Of a stretch of 40,004 nt of DNA, positions 18,560 through 28,017 are shown one piece after another. A model generated the notes under the pieces. That model worked only from the letters and a program-made list of their open reading frames with translations. It was not told the origin of the DNA and did not search any database. The stretch comes from Eubacteriales bacterium. Lineage in GTDB: Bacteria; Bacillota; Clostridia; Lachnospirales; Lachnospiraceae. Each line of letters starts with the position of its first letter. The stretch's first letter is position 1. Location: contig JAUNPK010000016.1 of NCBI GenBank assembly GCA_030536855.1, positions 27,775 through 67,778 on the forward strand. The letters run 5' to 3'. The position numbers were made by a program, and so were the translations under genes.

Positions 18560-19567
18560 ATGAAACAGAAAATAATAACATTTGGTGAGCTGATGCTCAG
18601 GCTCTCTCCGGAGAACAACGAAAGATTTACACAGGCTCATACTTACGAAGCCGTTTACGGCGGAGGAGAAGCCAACACAGCCGTATCTCTTTCAAATTTT
18701 GGTGTTGAGACAAGCTATGTCACAAAACTTCCATCACACACTATCGGACAGAGTGCCGTTAATTCCTTAAGAAAATATGGTGTTGGTGTTGAACATATTA
18801 TAAGAGGCGGAGAGCAGATTGGTATCTACTTTTTAGAGAAGAAGACAAGCCAAAGACCTACTAACGTTATATATAACCGTTTAGGTTCAGCTATTGCCCT
18901 TGCCGAGGAATCAGAATTTAACTGGGATGAAATATTTGAAGATGCAACCTGGTTCCACTTCTCAGGAATTACTCCTGCAATAAGCGATACAATGGCTAAG
19001 GTTACACTTAACGCATGTAAAGCCGCTAAAGAAAAAGGGCTTACAATAAGCTGCGACCTTAATTACAGAAGCAAATTGTGGTCAAGCAGCAAAGCCCTTA
19101 GCGTCATGAGTGAAATCTGTAAATATGTGGATATTTGTATTGCAAATGAAGATGATGCAGTTGGAATTTTCGGTATGGATGCTTCTAATTCCAACGAAGA
19201 AAAAAATGCATATATTGCAAAAGAACTTACTAAGATGTTCCCTAATTTCAAAATGGTTGCCTCCGTATGGAGAACTGAGACTTCAATTACAACATTTAAG
19301 CTTCAGTCAATGATTTATACAGAAGGCAAGGCATATTACAGTAAAGAATACTTTATGAACATTCTGGATTATATCGGTGCCGGAGATGCTTACTGTGCAG
19401 GTATAATCTACAGCCTTATAAATGATTTTGACCCACAGAAAGCTGTTGAATTCTCTAATGCAGCAAGCTGTCTGAAGCATACTGTCAGCGGTGACTTTAA
19501 TCTTGTATCCGTTGACGAGGTTATGAAACTTGCATTCTCTGCTGCAGGTAATGAAGTATCAAGATAA
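18560..19567 (+). CDS. kdgK: 2-dehydro-3-deoxygluconokinase (PfkB family)
   Basis: A 335-residue ribokinase-fold sugar kinase that should phosphorylate 2-keto-3-deoxygluconate, the product of pectin and uronate breakdown. PfkB motifs are present: GGGEANTAVSLSNFG near 36, DLNYRSKLW near 172, and the catalytic GAGDAYCAG near 275. YGGGEAN and DLNYRSKLW are characteristic of KDG kinases rather than fructokinases. ATG 18560 has GAGG seven bases upstream. It stands alone between the divergent YkgJ gene and a terminator hairpin. No KDPG aldolase is beside it, so the pathway is split on the chromosome. Confidence 0.85.
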   Translation: MKQKIITFGELMLRLSPENNERFTQAHTYEAVYGGGEANTAVSLSNFGVETSYVTKLPSHTIGQSAVNSLRKYGVGVEHIIRGGEQIGIYFLEKKTSQRPTNVIYNRLGSAIALAEESEFNWDEIFEDATWFHFSGITPAISDTMAKVTLNACKAAKEKGLTISCDLNYRSKLWSSSKALSVMSEICKYVDICIANEDDAVGIFGMDASNSNEEKNAYIAKELTKMFPNFKMVASVWRTETSITTFKLQSMIYTEGKAYYSKEYFMNILDYIGAGDAYCAGIIYSLINDFDPQKAVEFSNAASCLKHTVSGDFNLVSVDEVMKLAFSAAGNEVSR

Positions 19568-19632
19568 TATCGTTGAAAAATATAACGAACTTATGAAAAT
19601 TACCGTTTAATACCGGGAAGATGCATTAAAAT

Positions 19633-19672
19633 AGCGTGGCAAATTTATGTAATTTCACATAAATGCCACGCT
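19633..19672. terminator. Bidirectional hairpin between kdgK and the amylase gene
   Basis: AGCGTGGC and GCCACGCT bracket ATTTATGT/ACATAAAT, giving a 16-base-pair stem with a small A bulge and a short loop. Flanks are AT-rich (ATTTTAATGC on the minus strand, GTAAAATACT on the plus) but have no long T-tract. Position between converging genes supports a terminator role. Confidence 0.6.
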
Positions 19673-19726
19673 GTAAAATACTAAATATTTATATCCGTTT
19701 ACTGATATTCATTTATTATTATAAGC

Positions 19727-21196
19727 TTATTCATATAGAAACATTTCGTCATAAGCCTCTTCTACAAGCCATACTGACACAGAGCCATCAATAACCATAA
19801 ACTCACCAAAGCCCTCTTCATCAATGGTAACAGGACTGTTAATATGTCCTAAGGCATCATAGAAATTTTTGCCCGAAAATTGTTTTCCCACCTTCATGCG
19901 CTTCGTTCCTGCGGTTTCATCCGTAACAATAAGAGCCAGTCCCGAATTAGGGTGTTCCTCATCCCCTAATCGTGTAAAGCCTACCTGATTACAATTATCA
20001 AAATAATCAATCTGCTCACCATAGGCATACTTTTCTCTTATTTTTATGAGTTTTCTTAATCCTTCCACAGGTTTTACATGATCATGAACTATACCATAAT
20101 AATCCCCATAAAATATACAGGGAATTCCATCCTTGTGAAGAAGAATCAATGCGTATGCTGAAGTCTTAAACCATTCCGGTATAAAAGAATACAATGCCTG
20201 TCCCGGCTGTGTATCATGATTATCAACAAATGTGACTGCATTATCAGGCCGTGCTTTTACCAGTGAGTCCGCAAATAATGTACTCATATCAAAATTGCCG
20301 TTAGAGGTAGCTGCTCTTAAAAATGAATAATGGAGAGTTACGTCAAATAAACTCATGGAATTATCCACTACATCAAGATAATGAGTCATTTTGTCCACTT
20401 CTCTTGCCCAGTACTCCCCTACTGCAAAAAGCTCCTTACCTGCATGCTGCCTGATATTTTTCAGCCAGTTTTTATAAAAATCAAAGCTGATATGCTTCAC
20501 AGCATCAAGCCTTAATCCATCCATTTCCACGGTATCATAATACCATTTTCCCCAATCTGTTACAGCCTTAACAGTATCTTTATTATCTGTATCAAGATCT
20601 GCACCCATGAGATAATCATAATTAACATTCTCCTGATCTGTTTCTTTATTCCAGTTCTTTCCCTCAAAAAGAAATATTCCGTTACGCTTACTATCATTGT
20701 CCCAGTCTGTTCCACTGAAATTTGATGCATCCCAGACCTTCTTTGAATACTTTCCATTTCTTCCCGGAAAATCAAATTTTGTCCAGGCGCTTATTTCGAA
20801 ACTGTCACTTATACAACGTTCTCTGTTACTGCTGTCGTCCTCTGTGACAGTAACCTGCTCACAAGCATCTGCTCCCATCATATGATTGAGAACAATATCT
20901 GTTATTACCTGTATATTATTTTCTTTGAGAGTCTTAACCGCCTGAAGATAATCCTGTCTTGTACCATATTTAGTTGATACGCTGCCCTTCTGGTCAAATT
21001 CTCCCAAATCGTATGTATCATAAACATCATAACCCACACTGCTTTTTCCCGATGCTCCCTTATATGACGGGGGAAGCCAAATCATATTAATTCCTGCATC
21101 CTTAAGCCCCTGTGCATTATTTATAATTTTTCTCCAAAGCAATCCATTGTCCGGAAGATACCATTCAAAGTATTGCATCATCGTCTTATTATCCAT
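19727..21196 (-). CDS. Cytoplasmic alpha-amylase (GH13)
   Basis: A 489-residue alpha-amylase without a signal peptide, so it acts on internal glycogen or imported maltodextrins. The GH13 regions are clear: DIVLNHMMGAD (region I), DGLRLDAVKH with nucleophile Asp231, FAVGEYW with acid/base Glu261, and FVDNHDTQ with Asp328. The N-terminus MMQYFEWYLPDNGLLW is typical of the GH13_5 liquefying-amylase group. ATG 21196 follows AGAGGAT; eight further codons upstream lack this. It is last in the nth-yqeY-truA-amylase series, 37 bases after truA. Confidence 0.9.
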   Translation of the reverse strand: MDNKTMMQYFEWYLPDNGLLWRKIINNAQGLKDAGINMIWLPPSYKGASGKSSVGYDVYDTYDLGEFDQKGSVSTKYGTRQDYLQAVKTLKENNIQVITDIVLNHMMGADACEQVTVTEDDSSNRERCISDSFEISAWTKFDFPGRNGKYSKKVWDASNFSGTDWDNDSKRNGIFLFEGKNWNKETDQENVNYDYLMGADLDTDNKDTVKAVTDWGKWYYDTVEMDGLRLDAVKHISFDFYKNWLKNIRQHAGKELFAVGEYWAREVDKMTHYLDVVDNSMSLFDVTLHYSFLRAATSNGNFDMSTLFADSLVKARPDNAVTFVDNHDTQPGQALYSFIPEWFKTSAYALILLHKDGIPCIFYGDYYGIVHDHVKPVEGLRKLIKIREKYAYGEQIDYFDNCNQVGFTRLGDEEHPNSGLALIVTDETAGTKRMKVGKQFSGKNFYDALGHINSPVTIDEEGFGEFMVIDGSVSVWLVEEAYDEMFLYE

Positions 21197-21233
21197 TTTT
21201 AATCCTCTTAATTCATGCAAAACATTTTGAATA

Positions 21234-21989
21234 TTATTCTGTGTTCTTTGAATAATCCACTTTAATTAAACTCAATCCCTTAGCCGGTGCTGTAGGCCCT
21301 GCCTGAGATCTGTCCCGTGCCTCCAGAAGTTCCACCATACTTTCCGGTGTTCTCTTCTTATAACCTACTTCCAATAATGTTCCGGATAAAATTCTTACCA
21401 TATACTGCAAAAATCCGCTGCCATGATAAGTAAGATTTAGAAATGATCCTTTTAAAGAAATACTTATGGAATATATTTCCCTTACTGTAGATTTTTTCAT
21501 CTTGGGATTTCCGCAGAAGCTGGCAAAATCATGTACTCCAACGAGATATTCTGCTGCCTTTTTCATACTCTCCACATCCGGCATTTTTTCCGTAATATGA
21601 ACGTATTTCCTGTTAAATACCGGTTTTTTATCTCCTACATAACAGGTATAACAATAAGTTTTTCCCATTGCATTATAACGGCTGTGAAATCTGTCTGAGG
21701 CAATCCTTACCTCCATAACACAAATATCTTCCGGTAAGTATCTGTTCATATAATCGCAGATTTCCTTTTCAGACATATCTGTCTCCAAATGAGCATTGGC
21801 AACCATACCCTTTGCATGCACTCCTGCATCTGTTCTTCCTGCCCCGATAACCTCTACTTCCTGTCCTGTCATTTCTGAAAGAACAGATTCTAATTTTCCC
21901 TGGATAGTCATATCCGTATTAGGCTGATGCTCCCATCCGTAATATCTTGAGCCATCATAGGCAATAATCATCTTATAGTTGGATTTCAT
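21234..21989 (-). CDS. truA: tRNA pseudouridine(38-40) synthase
   Basis: A 251-residue TruA, which isomerises uridines 38-40 in the tRNA anticodon arm. The catalytic motif GAGRTDAGVHAKG carries Asp54; the N-terminus MKSNYKMIIAYDGSRYYGWE fits the family start. ATG 21989 is preferred, with GAAAGAGAG upstream. Another ATG at 22031 overlaps the yqeY stop (TAATG) and would add 14 residues by translational coupling, but has no ribosome binding site. Confidence 0.92.
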   Translation of the reverse strand: MKSNYKMIIAYDGSRYYGWEHQPNTDMTIQGKLESVLSEMTGQEVEVIGAGRTDAGVHAKGMVANAHLETDMSEKEICDYMNRYLPEDICVMEVRIASDRFHSRYNAMGKTYCYTCYVGDKKPVFNRKYVHITEKMPDVESMKKAAEYLVGVHDFASFCGNPKMKKSTVREIYSISISLKGSFLNLTYHGSGFLQYMVRILSGTLLEVGYKKRTPESMVELLEARDRSQAGPTAPAKGLSLIKVDYSKNTE

Positions 21990-22030
21990 ATATAACTCTC
22001 TTTCCCCGGGCACCTCTGCCAAATTTTTCA

Positions 22031-22468
22031 TTACTTACACAGATCTGAAACAACCTGATTAATAACTTTACCGTCAGCTTTTCCTTTAAGTTCTCCCATA
22101 ACAGCCTTCATAATCTGACCCTTATTCTTAGTAGCCACTACATCTGCAAATTTTTCTGTAATAATGGTCTTAACCTCTTCCTCGGAAAGCATTTTAGGTG
22201 CGTATTCTTCCATAACTGCCAGTCTTGCCTTATATTCTTCCAATAATTCTGTCCTGTCTGCCGGACATGTTTCTATCTGCTCTTTAACACTCTTTATTTC
22301 CTTTAATATAGCTGCATCCACCATATCCTCAGGAATTTCCTCTCTGCATCCTGCATCTATGGCGCTCTTCTTTGCTGCTGATACAAGTACTGAAATGGTA
22401 TCCTTTCTTGCCTTATCCCTTGCCTTCATAGCTGCTATCATTTCTTTTTGTAATACCTCAAACTGCAT
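22031..22468 (-). CDS. GatB/YqeY domain protein
   Basis: A 145-residue YqeY-type protein, all helical, sharing its fold with the tail of the GatB amidotransferase subunit. Family landmarks are MKARDKARKDTISVLVSAAKK near 14-34 and a C-terminal MKAVMGELKGKADGKVINQVV. It may assist tRNA-dependent amidation, but its role is not established. AGGAGG precedes the start by eight bases. It sits between nth and truA. Confidence 0.88.
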   Translation of the reverse strand: MQFEVLQKEMIAAMKARDKARKDTISVLVSAAKKSAIDAGCREEIPEDMVDAAILKEIKSVKEQIETCPADRTELLEEYKARLAVMEEYAPKMLSEEEVKTIITEKFADVVATKNKGQIMKAVMGELKGKADGKVINQVVSDLCK

Positions 22469-22574
22469 TTCCTTTTCCTCCTGAAAAATTAAATATTATC
22501 ATACGGTTATCCGCCGTTGATGTCTGATTTTTTCAATAATATAATTAACTTCTGTCTTCTGAATTCTGTCTGAT

Positions 22575-23213
22575 TTATTTTACACCCTGTTTCTTACATA
22601 TATCATTAAGGCAGCATTTTTCACAGTAGGGCTTAGTCCTTGCAGTGCACACCTCTCTTCCGTGATATACAAGTCTGTGACATAATTCACTTCCCTCTTC
22701 CGGAGGAATTATTTTCCATAATGCCATCTCTACCTTCTTAGGGTCCTTCTCATCTTTAACGAGACCAATTCTGTTAGAAAGCCTTATACAATGGGTATCT
22801 GTTACTATCGCGGGTTTTTTATATACATCTCCCATTATAAGGTTGGCACTTTTCCTACCCACTCCCGGGAGTTTCAAAAGCTCGTCAAAATCATCCGGCA
22901 CCTTATCATTATATTGCTCATGGAGCATTTTCATACAGGCACTGATATCTCTCGCCTTACTTTTTCCCAATCCGCAGGGATGAACAATCTTTTCAATGTC
23001 CTCCACCGGGGCCTCTGCCAAATCTTTAATCCCCGGATATTTATCAAACAATCCCTCAACAACCACATTAACACGTGCATCTGTACACTGGGCCGCCAGC
23101 CTGACACTAACCAGTAATTTCCATGCATCATCAAAATCAAGAGTGCACCCGGCATCCGGATATTCCTTTGCCAGTCTGTCTATAACCTCTAAAGCAAGCT
23201 GTTTCTTTGTCAT
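22575..23213 (-). CDS. nth: Endonuclease III (DNA glycosylase/AP lyase)
   Basis: A 212-residue base-excision repair enzyme for oxidised pyrimidines. The helix-hairpin-helix LPGVGRKSANLI holds catalytic Lys121, and Asp139 lies in VTDTHCIRLSNRIGLV. The C-terminal iron-sulfur cysteines are in CTARTKPYCEKCCLNDIC; the first spacing is seven residues rather than the six of E. coli. ATG 23213 follows AAAGGAG by seven bases and matches the usual N-terminus; the frame extends 14 codons further without a signal. Confidence 0.93.
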   Translation of the reverse strand: MTKKQLALEVIDRLAKEYPDAGCTLDFDDAWKLLVSVRLAAQCTDARVNVVVEGLFDKYPGIKDLAEAPVEDIEKIVHPCGLGKSKARDISACMKMLHEQYNDKVPDDFDELLKLPGVGRKSANLIMGDVYKKPAIVTDTHCIRLSNRIGLVKDEKDPKKVEMALWKIIPPEEGSELCHRLVYHGREVCTARTKPYCEKCCLNDICKKQGVK

Positions 23214-23298
23214 AACAGTACTCCTTTTCACAACCTGATTCCCGCTAATCTTCATATAGTATTTTACAAATGATTTTATATCCTATACCATGTTTCCT

Positions 23299-23328
23299 AT
23301 TATATCACCACTAATCACCCAATTGCAA
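23299..23328 (-). promoter_or_regulatory. Promoter of nth
   Basis: On the minus strand TTGCAA (23323-23328) and TATAAT (23299-23304) are 18 bases apart, about 85 bases before the nth start. It is divergent from mscL, for which I see only an isolated TATAAT at 23413-23418 without a good -35. Confidence 0.55.
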
Positions 23329-23471
23329 AAATCCGGCTTCATATTATTGATTTTCTGAAAAATTTTCCGAAAAAAATCTTATTCTATATTTATTTTTTTA
23401 TACAGTAGCCGATATAATCAAACAGGAATGTTATTATTCTGTACAAAAATTTTGAAAGGAAATGTACTTTA

Positions 23472-23882
23472 ATGAAAAAATTTATTAATGAATTCAAAAC
23501 TTTTATCAGCAAAGGTAATGTGATGGATATGGCTGTAGGTCTTATCATCGGAAGCGCTTTCACATCAATTGTTTCATCATTTGTTTCTGACATTATTAAC
23601 CCCTTTCTGGGATTATTTGGCGGCGTCAATTTTGATCAGTTGTCTGTAAAACTCATAGGTGATACAACTCTTTACTATGGCAAATTTATTACCAACGTTA
23701 TTAACTTTCTAATCGTTGCTCTTGTATTATTCTGCATAATAAAAACATTTAACAAGGCCGCAGAAAAAATTCACAAAAAGGAGGAAGCTGCTCCTACTAC
23801 CAAAAAATGCCAGTTCTGCTTCAGCGAAATAAATATTAAAGCCACCAGATGTCCTCATTGCACTTCTGAATTAACAAAATAG
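23472..23882 (+). CDS. mscL: Large-conductance mechanosensitive channel with C-terminal zinc ribbon
   Basis: A 136-residue MscL, a pentameric channel opened by membrane tension. The N-terminus and first helix are typical ([41 protein letters not shown]), followed by a short periplasmic loop and a second helix (about 75-95). Instead of the usual charged helical bundle, the tail carries a zinc ribbon: CQFC at 113-116 and CPHC at 127-130. AAAGGAAATG lies upstream of the start. It is divergent from nth and ends 14 bases before a GGGGTC double palindrome. Confidence 0.93.
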   Translation: MKKFINEFKTFISKGNVMDMAVGLIIGSAFTSIVSSFVSDIINPFLGLFGGVNFDQLSVKLIGDTTLYYGKFITNVINFLIVALVLFCIIKTFNKAAEKIHKKEEAAPTTKKCQFCFSEINIKATRCPHCTSELTK

Positions 23883-23896
23883 ATTATTATATAAAA

Positions 23897-23969
23897 GGGG
23901 TCAGACCCCATAAAATTTTTATAAACTTTTTTCGAAAAAATTTATAAAAATTTTATGGGGTCTGACCCC
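23897..23969. repeat. GGGGTC double palindrome, copy 3
   Basis: GGGGTCAGACCCC (23897-23909), arm ATAAAATTTTTATAAAC, a short loop, complementary arm and GGGGTCTGACCCC (23957-23969). The stem is about 30 base pairs and is flanked by AAAA on the left and TTTTT on the right, as expected of a terminator in both directions. It separates the converging mscL and SGNH hydrolase genes. Confidence 0.92.
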
Positions 23970-24006
23970 TTTTTCACCTTTTTTCCTTTTTTATTCCGTA
24001 TGCTTT

Positions 24007-25548
24007 CTACCAATATCCCAGGCTTCTGCCCTTTTCGTAAATTCCCTGTGCCTTTGCATAATATCCGTAAGCGTTAAAATGAGTCCAGTCAGCTCTTAAC
24101 TGAGGTGAAATATCACCCCTTAAATAATAATCCAAATCCTGTCTGTTTGCATCTAATCCGCATATACTTAATCCGTTCTTTATAAGATACACTCTTGTAT
24201 TAAAGAAATGTTCTCCGTAGGCTTCCCGTAGTGCAGCCTCCCAGGATGTATCACCAATACCTACATAGGAGCCCGAATCATCAAATTCTGTCTGATTGTT
24301 GTCCCCTATTGATGTTCCGGGATCATCTGTATCACCCACAATAATATAATACTTACAACCGGAATTATTAATAATTGAGTCATATTGTGCTATAAGCTGT
24401 CGATAATCACTATCCCATCCTCCGTTGCTGCCAATCTCAAGAATGAGTATATCATCCTGATGATCCACCGACACTTTAGATTTTGCTACAGTTCCAGCTT
24501 CAAACATCACACTTTCAATTTTTGGAATCTGAGTTGTTGTTTCAGGAACCTTTGTTGTCTCAGGAACTGTTGTTGTCTCCTGTGGCTTCGTTTCCTTTGT
24601 TGTCTCTGTAATTGAACCGGTCTCACCATTAGAAGATGTTGATGTTGTTTCATTATAATTTCCAGTGGCTGAAATATCCACCCCTGTTGTTTCCTGCTGT
24701 CTTTCTTCTATGTCATTACTATAAGTAACATTATTGTATGCTGCATAACCTTTTACAAGTTTTATCCTTACCAGATCATCTTCAACATTTTCTACATTAC
24801 AGAGATATCCTCCAATATACATAGTGTTAGGATAATTATTACCCTCAATTCCATATCCGCTGTATTCAGCCCTCGTAATCCTGTTCCCAGAAGAGTCCAA
24901 CAGTGCAACAACTGCAGATACATCTTCGCTGATTGTCACACTTCTGTCTATATAAAGGAGTTCTCCTCCCGCTCTGTAGGTAATCTCTAGTGAATTTTCA
25001 CCACTCACTCCGAAATTGTATGTCCTGATTCCCGTAAAATATTGTAATGAATATGGTGTGGTCCAACCCGTAATATCCTTCCCGTTAACAACAGCCTTAA
25101 CATAATCACTACATGCACCCTGCATCATACTGTCTCCATAACAGGAAATAGTTCTCTTTTTTCCATCATATGGAATAACTCTGTTATCAAAATCTCTTGG
25201 TGGAAGTTCCAGTGCCTCCTGGTCTTCTGTTGCAATCTCTTCTTCAAAAAACTTCTCCAATTCCTCTTCAGGAACTTCTTCTGTAGCATCCTCTGATGTT
25301 TCTTCCTGTTCTTCCTCAACAATGTCTGTTGTTGTCTCTATATAATTAAATGTAGTAGTTTCCTGACAGGTTGTTTCCTCTGCATCTGTCTCAATAGGTT
25401 CTGTATTATAGAAATTATGCATTGCAACAAATATAACAGCCACAATCGCTCCTACTACAGTAATTCCACCTATTATCCTTAACAAAATTTTTTTGTTTAC
25501 CTGTTTACTAATTAACGATATTTTCTTTTTAAGCATTTTGTTCACCAT
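24007..25548 (-). CDS. Membrane-anchored SGNH/GDSL-type hydrolase with Thr-rich insert
   Basis: A 513-residue protein: basic N-terminus, one membrane helix (about 21-43), a Glu/Thr-rich stalk (50-115), then an SGNH domain. Block I is GDSM (Ser140), block II FGVSGENS near 179, block III GSNGG (Asn375), block V DWTHFN (Asp487, His490). Between blocks II and III lies a roughly 180-residue insertion holding a beta-rich part and, at about 287-340, a Thr-rich stretch with repeated ETT and VPETT units. Such enzymes deacylate polysaccharides or other esters outside the cell. The neighbour at 25682-26881 is a paralogue lacking this insert. ATG 25548 has no good ribosome binding site; ATG 25536 follows GGTGA. 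The substrate is unknown. Confidence 0.8.
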   Translation of the reverse strand: MVNKMLKKKISLISKQVNKKILLRIIGGITVVGAIVAVIFVAMHNFYNTEPIETDAEETTCQETTTFNYIETTTDIVEEEQEETSEDATEEVPEEELEKFFEEEIATEDQEALELPPRDFDNRVIPYDGKKRTISCYGDSMMQGACSDYVKAVVNGKDITGWTTPYSLQYFTGIRTYNFGVSGENSLEITYRAGGELLYIDRSVTISEDVSAVVALLDSSGNRITRAEYSGYGIEGNNYPNTMYIGGYLCNVENVEDDLVRIKLVKGYAAYNNVTYSNDIEERQQETTGVDISATGNYNETTSTSSNGETGSITETTKETKPQETTTVPETTKVPETTTQIPKIESVMFEAGTVAKSKVSVDHQDDILILEIGSNGGWDSDYRQLIAQYDSIINNSGCKYYIIVGDTDDPGTSIGDNNQTEFDDSGSYVGIGDTSWEAALREAYGEHFFNTRVYLIKNGLSICGLDANRQDLDYYLRGDISPQLRADWTHFNAYGYYAKAQGIYEKGRSLGYW

Positions 25549-25681
25549 TTCAATCAGGGTCTTTTTTCATACCTGCTTGTCCCTTGTAAGTTTCTCATCT
25601 GATTATATATACGAATTTAAACCACTTTTTGTCTTCTATTTAGCATAAAAATTTACATAAAGAACAGGTAATTTGTTACTT

Positions 25682-26881
25682 TTATTGCCAATAACCTAAT
25701 TCTACACCTTTTTTATAAATTGCCAAGCCTTTTGAATAATATCCATAAGAATTAAAATGTGTCCAGTCACTTCTTAATCTTTCCGGTATTAATCCATTTC
25801 TTGCCATCCTTCTTTCCTGTTTCGTGCGTGCAAGACCTACGTCCTTAAGTCCATATTTTATTAGGTAAGCACGCATATTAATAAAATGTTCCCCATAGGC
25901 TTCTCTTAAAGTTGCTTCCCAAGATGTATCTCCTGTACCAATTCTTGTACCATCTTCGTTGCGTTCTCCCTGATTTGTATCTGCCAGTGATGTTCCCGGG
26001 TCATCCGTATCTCCCACAATTATATAGTACTTACATCCAGAATTCTCAATTATGGCATCATACTGTTTTATAAGTTCCTGATAATCATTCCAACCACCAT
26101 TACTTCCTATTTCCAGAATTAATATATCATCTTTTCTCTCGTAAGATGCCTTAGTGTATACCTGTTCATTTTCCTTAATTACAATATATTCATCATTTTC
26201 TACAGATTCCTTTGAATATCTCTGTATGTGTAGCCCTTCCTCTTCCGTACCTGTAATCTTAAACAGCTGCTTATCAATGTACACTAAGTCGGGTTCCTCT
26301 AATTCCACATAACCATAAGCACTAAAATCAGCCATAAATATTTCATTATCATATTCATCTAGAATTGTTACATTTACGGGTTCATTATACCCCACGGTAA
26401 ATCCATCCTTGACACGCATCTTAATCCCACCTGCTCTTAAAGCAATATCATAGGAAGTTTCCCCCTCAACTCCAAGATTATATGTCTTTATACCTGTTAA
26501 AGTCTCTATGGTTGAAGGAGACGTCCAACCTGATATATTGACCTCTTCTCCTTCATTATTCACAAATATTGCATAGCCTGCTCCGGTTCCATACGTCATG
26601 GAATCTCCCCAGCAGGTTATAGTTCTTTCAATTCCATCATAAGGTATAACACTACCATCAAGGGTTCTGCGTGGCAATTCATACGCCTCTTCGTCCTCAT
26701 CAGGAATTACAATATTTTCTTCTGTTTCATTTTGTTTCTCAATATCTGACGGACTCTCCTCTAAATTATAGACTGCCACCGTAATAATAGCAGTAAAAAA
26801 TACAAGAAACATCAATCCAATAATGGCTTTTCGATTTATATTATATTGTCTTTTTTCATGCATATCCTTATATTTCCTCAT
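25682..26881 (-). CDS. Membrane-anchored SGNH/GDSL-type hydrolase (paralogue)
   Basis: A 399-residue protein with an N-terminal membrane helix (about 18-37), an acidic stalk (40-67) and an SGNH domain: GDSM with Ser94, LGVEGETS near 136, GSNGG with Asn261 and SDWTHFN with Asp372 and His375. About 110 residues, predicted beta-rich, separate blocks II and III. It shares long near-identical runs with the protein at 24007-25548, notably GCKYYIIVGDTDDPGTS and LREAYGEHF, so the pair is a tandem duplication. GGGAGAT stands four bases before ATG 26881. Likely an extracellular carbohydrate esterase or similar; substrate unknown. Confidence 0.8.
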   Translation of the reverse strand: MRKYKDMHEKRQYNINRKAIIGLMFLVFFTAIITVAVYNLEESPSDIEKQNETEENIVIPDEDEEAYELPRRTLDGSVIPYDGIERTITCWGDSMTYGTGAGYAIFVNNEGEEVNISGWTSPSTIETLTGIKTYNLGVEGETSYDIALRAGGIKMRVKDGFTVGYNEPVNVTILDEYDNEIFMADFSAYGYVELEEPDLVYIDKQLFKITGTEEEGLHIQRYSKESVENDEYIVIKENEQVYTKASYERKDDILILEIGSNGGWNDYQELIKQYDAIIENSGCKYYIIVGDTDDPGTSLADTNQGERNEDGTRIGTGDTSWEATLREAYGEHFINMRAYLIKYGLKDVGLARTKQERRMARNGLIPERLRSDWTHFNSYGYYSKGLAIYKKGVELGYWQ

Positions 26882-26915
26882 AACTATCTCCCTATGATGT
26901 TATCTTTATATTTTC

Positions 26916-26943
26916 TGTATATATAATTGTTTTAATACTTCAA
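26916..26943 (-). promoter_or_regulatory. Possible promoter of the SGNH pair
   Basis: On the minus strand TTGAAG (26938-26943) and TATACA (26916-26921) are 16 bases apart, about 35 bases before the start at 26881 and downstream of the cysK terminator. Confidence 0.35.
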
Positions 26944-26984
26944 TTTTCTAGCATAATACTATATTTTTGTGTTAAATATGTGAA

Positions 26985-27035
26985 AAAAATAGATTCGCCA
27001 AATATCATTATGTTTCCACGATACTTTGGCGAATC
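26985..27035 (-). terminator. Intrinsic terminator of cysK
   Basis: GATTCGCCAAA (from 27035 downward on the minus strand) pairs with TTTGGCGAATC ending at 26992, with extra pairing of GTATC-like bases inside, and is followed by TATTTTTTTC. It starts 25 bases after the cysK stop. The plus strand also continues into a T-run. Confidence 0.88.
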
Positions 27036-27060
27036 ATCTTTTTTATATTAATTATGTGTA

Positions 27061-27999
27061 TTAATTATTACTGAACAATGCTGTAGAGAGATATCTGTCT
27101 CCTGAATCCGGAAGAAGAACTACTATATTCTTTCCCTTGTTTTCCGGTCTATTTGCAATTATTGTTGCTGCCTTAAGAGCGGCACCTGAAGAAATTCCAA
27201 CTAAAACGCCTTCGCTTGTAGCAAATGCTCTTCCTTCTTCAAATGCATCATCGTTGTCAATAGCAATAATCTCATCGTAAACCGATGTATTAAGAGTTTC
27301 AGGAACAAATCCTGCTCCTATACCCTGAATCTTGTGAGGACCAGGTGTTCCTTTTGAAAGTACCGGGCTTCCTGAAGGCTCCACTGCAATAATCTTTACA
27401 TTTGGATTTTTCTCTTTCAAATATTCACCAACACCTGAAATTGTACCACCAGTACCAACACCTGCAACAAATATATCAACCTTTCCTTCTGTCTGATCCC
27501 ATATTTCCGGACCTGTAGTAGCTTTATGTATTGCCGGATTAGCTGGATTTACAAACTGTCCGAGAATAATAGAATTAGGAATAGTCTTATTAAGCTCTTC
27601 AGCCTTGGCAATTGCTCCCTTCATTCCCTTGACACCTTCTGTAAGAACAAGTTCAGCTCCGTACGCCCTCAAAAGATTTCTTCTCTCAATTGACATAGTA
27701 TCAGGTAATGTAAGTATTGCCTTATATCCTTTTGTAGCTGCTACTGCTGCAATACCAATACCTGTATTACCGCTTGTTGGTTCAATAAGTGTAGCCCCTG
27801 GCTTAAGTTTTCCACTTTTCTCTGCGTCTTCTATCATTGCTAAAGCAACTCTGTCCTTAACTGAACCCGCCGGATTAAAATATTCAAGCTTTGCAAGTAT
27901 TGTAGCATCTGTAACCCCTGCTTTTTTAGCATATCTTTCAGCATTTAATAAAGGTGTATTTCCCACTAATTCCAATGCACTTCCAATAATTTTACTCAT
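27061..27999 (-). CDS. cysK: Cysteine synthase (O-acetylserine sulfhydrylase)
   Basis: A 312-residue PLP enzyme that makes cysteine from O-acetylserine and sulfide. The cofactor lysine is Lys48 in [12 protein letters not shown], the substrate loop is TSGNTGIG near 74, and [12 protein letters not shown] binds the PLP phosphate. AGGAGG stands eight bases before ATG 27999. It has its own consensus promoter overlapping the larE stop codon, a leader of about 215 bases with a small ORF rich in cysteine codons at its end, and a strong terminator. This points to regulation by cysteine supply. Confidence 0.95.
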   Translation of the reverse strand: MSKIIGSALELVGNTPLLNAERYAKKAGVTDATILAKLEYFNPAGSVKDRVALAMIEDAEKSGKLKPGATLIEPTSGNTGIGIAAVAATKGYKAILTLPDTMSIERRNLLRAYGAELVLTEGVKGMKGAIAKAEELNKTIPNSIILGQFVNPANPAIHKATTGPEIWDQTEGKVDIFVAGVGTGGTISGVGEYLKEKNPNVKIIAVEPSGSPVLSKGTPGPHKIQGIGAGFVPETLNTSVYDEIIAIDNDDAFEEGRAFATSEGVLVGISSGAALKAATIIANRPENKGKNIVVLLPDSGDRYLSTALFSNN

Positions 28000-28017
28000 A
28001 ATAAAATCCTCCTGATT

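Noticed and set aside
25549-25681. Tiny frame MKKDPD ending one base before the first ATG of the SGNH hydrolase at 25548
   Set aside because: It has only AGG one base before its ATG and no sequence logic; noted because the hydrolase itself lacks a clear ribosome binding site.
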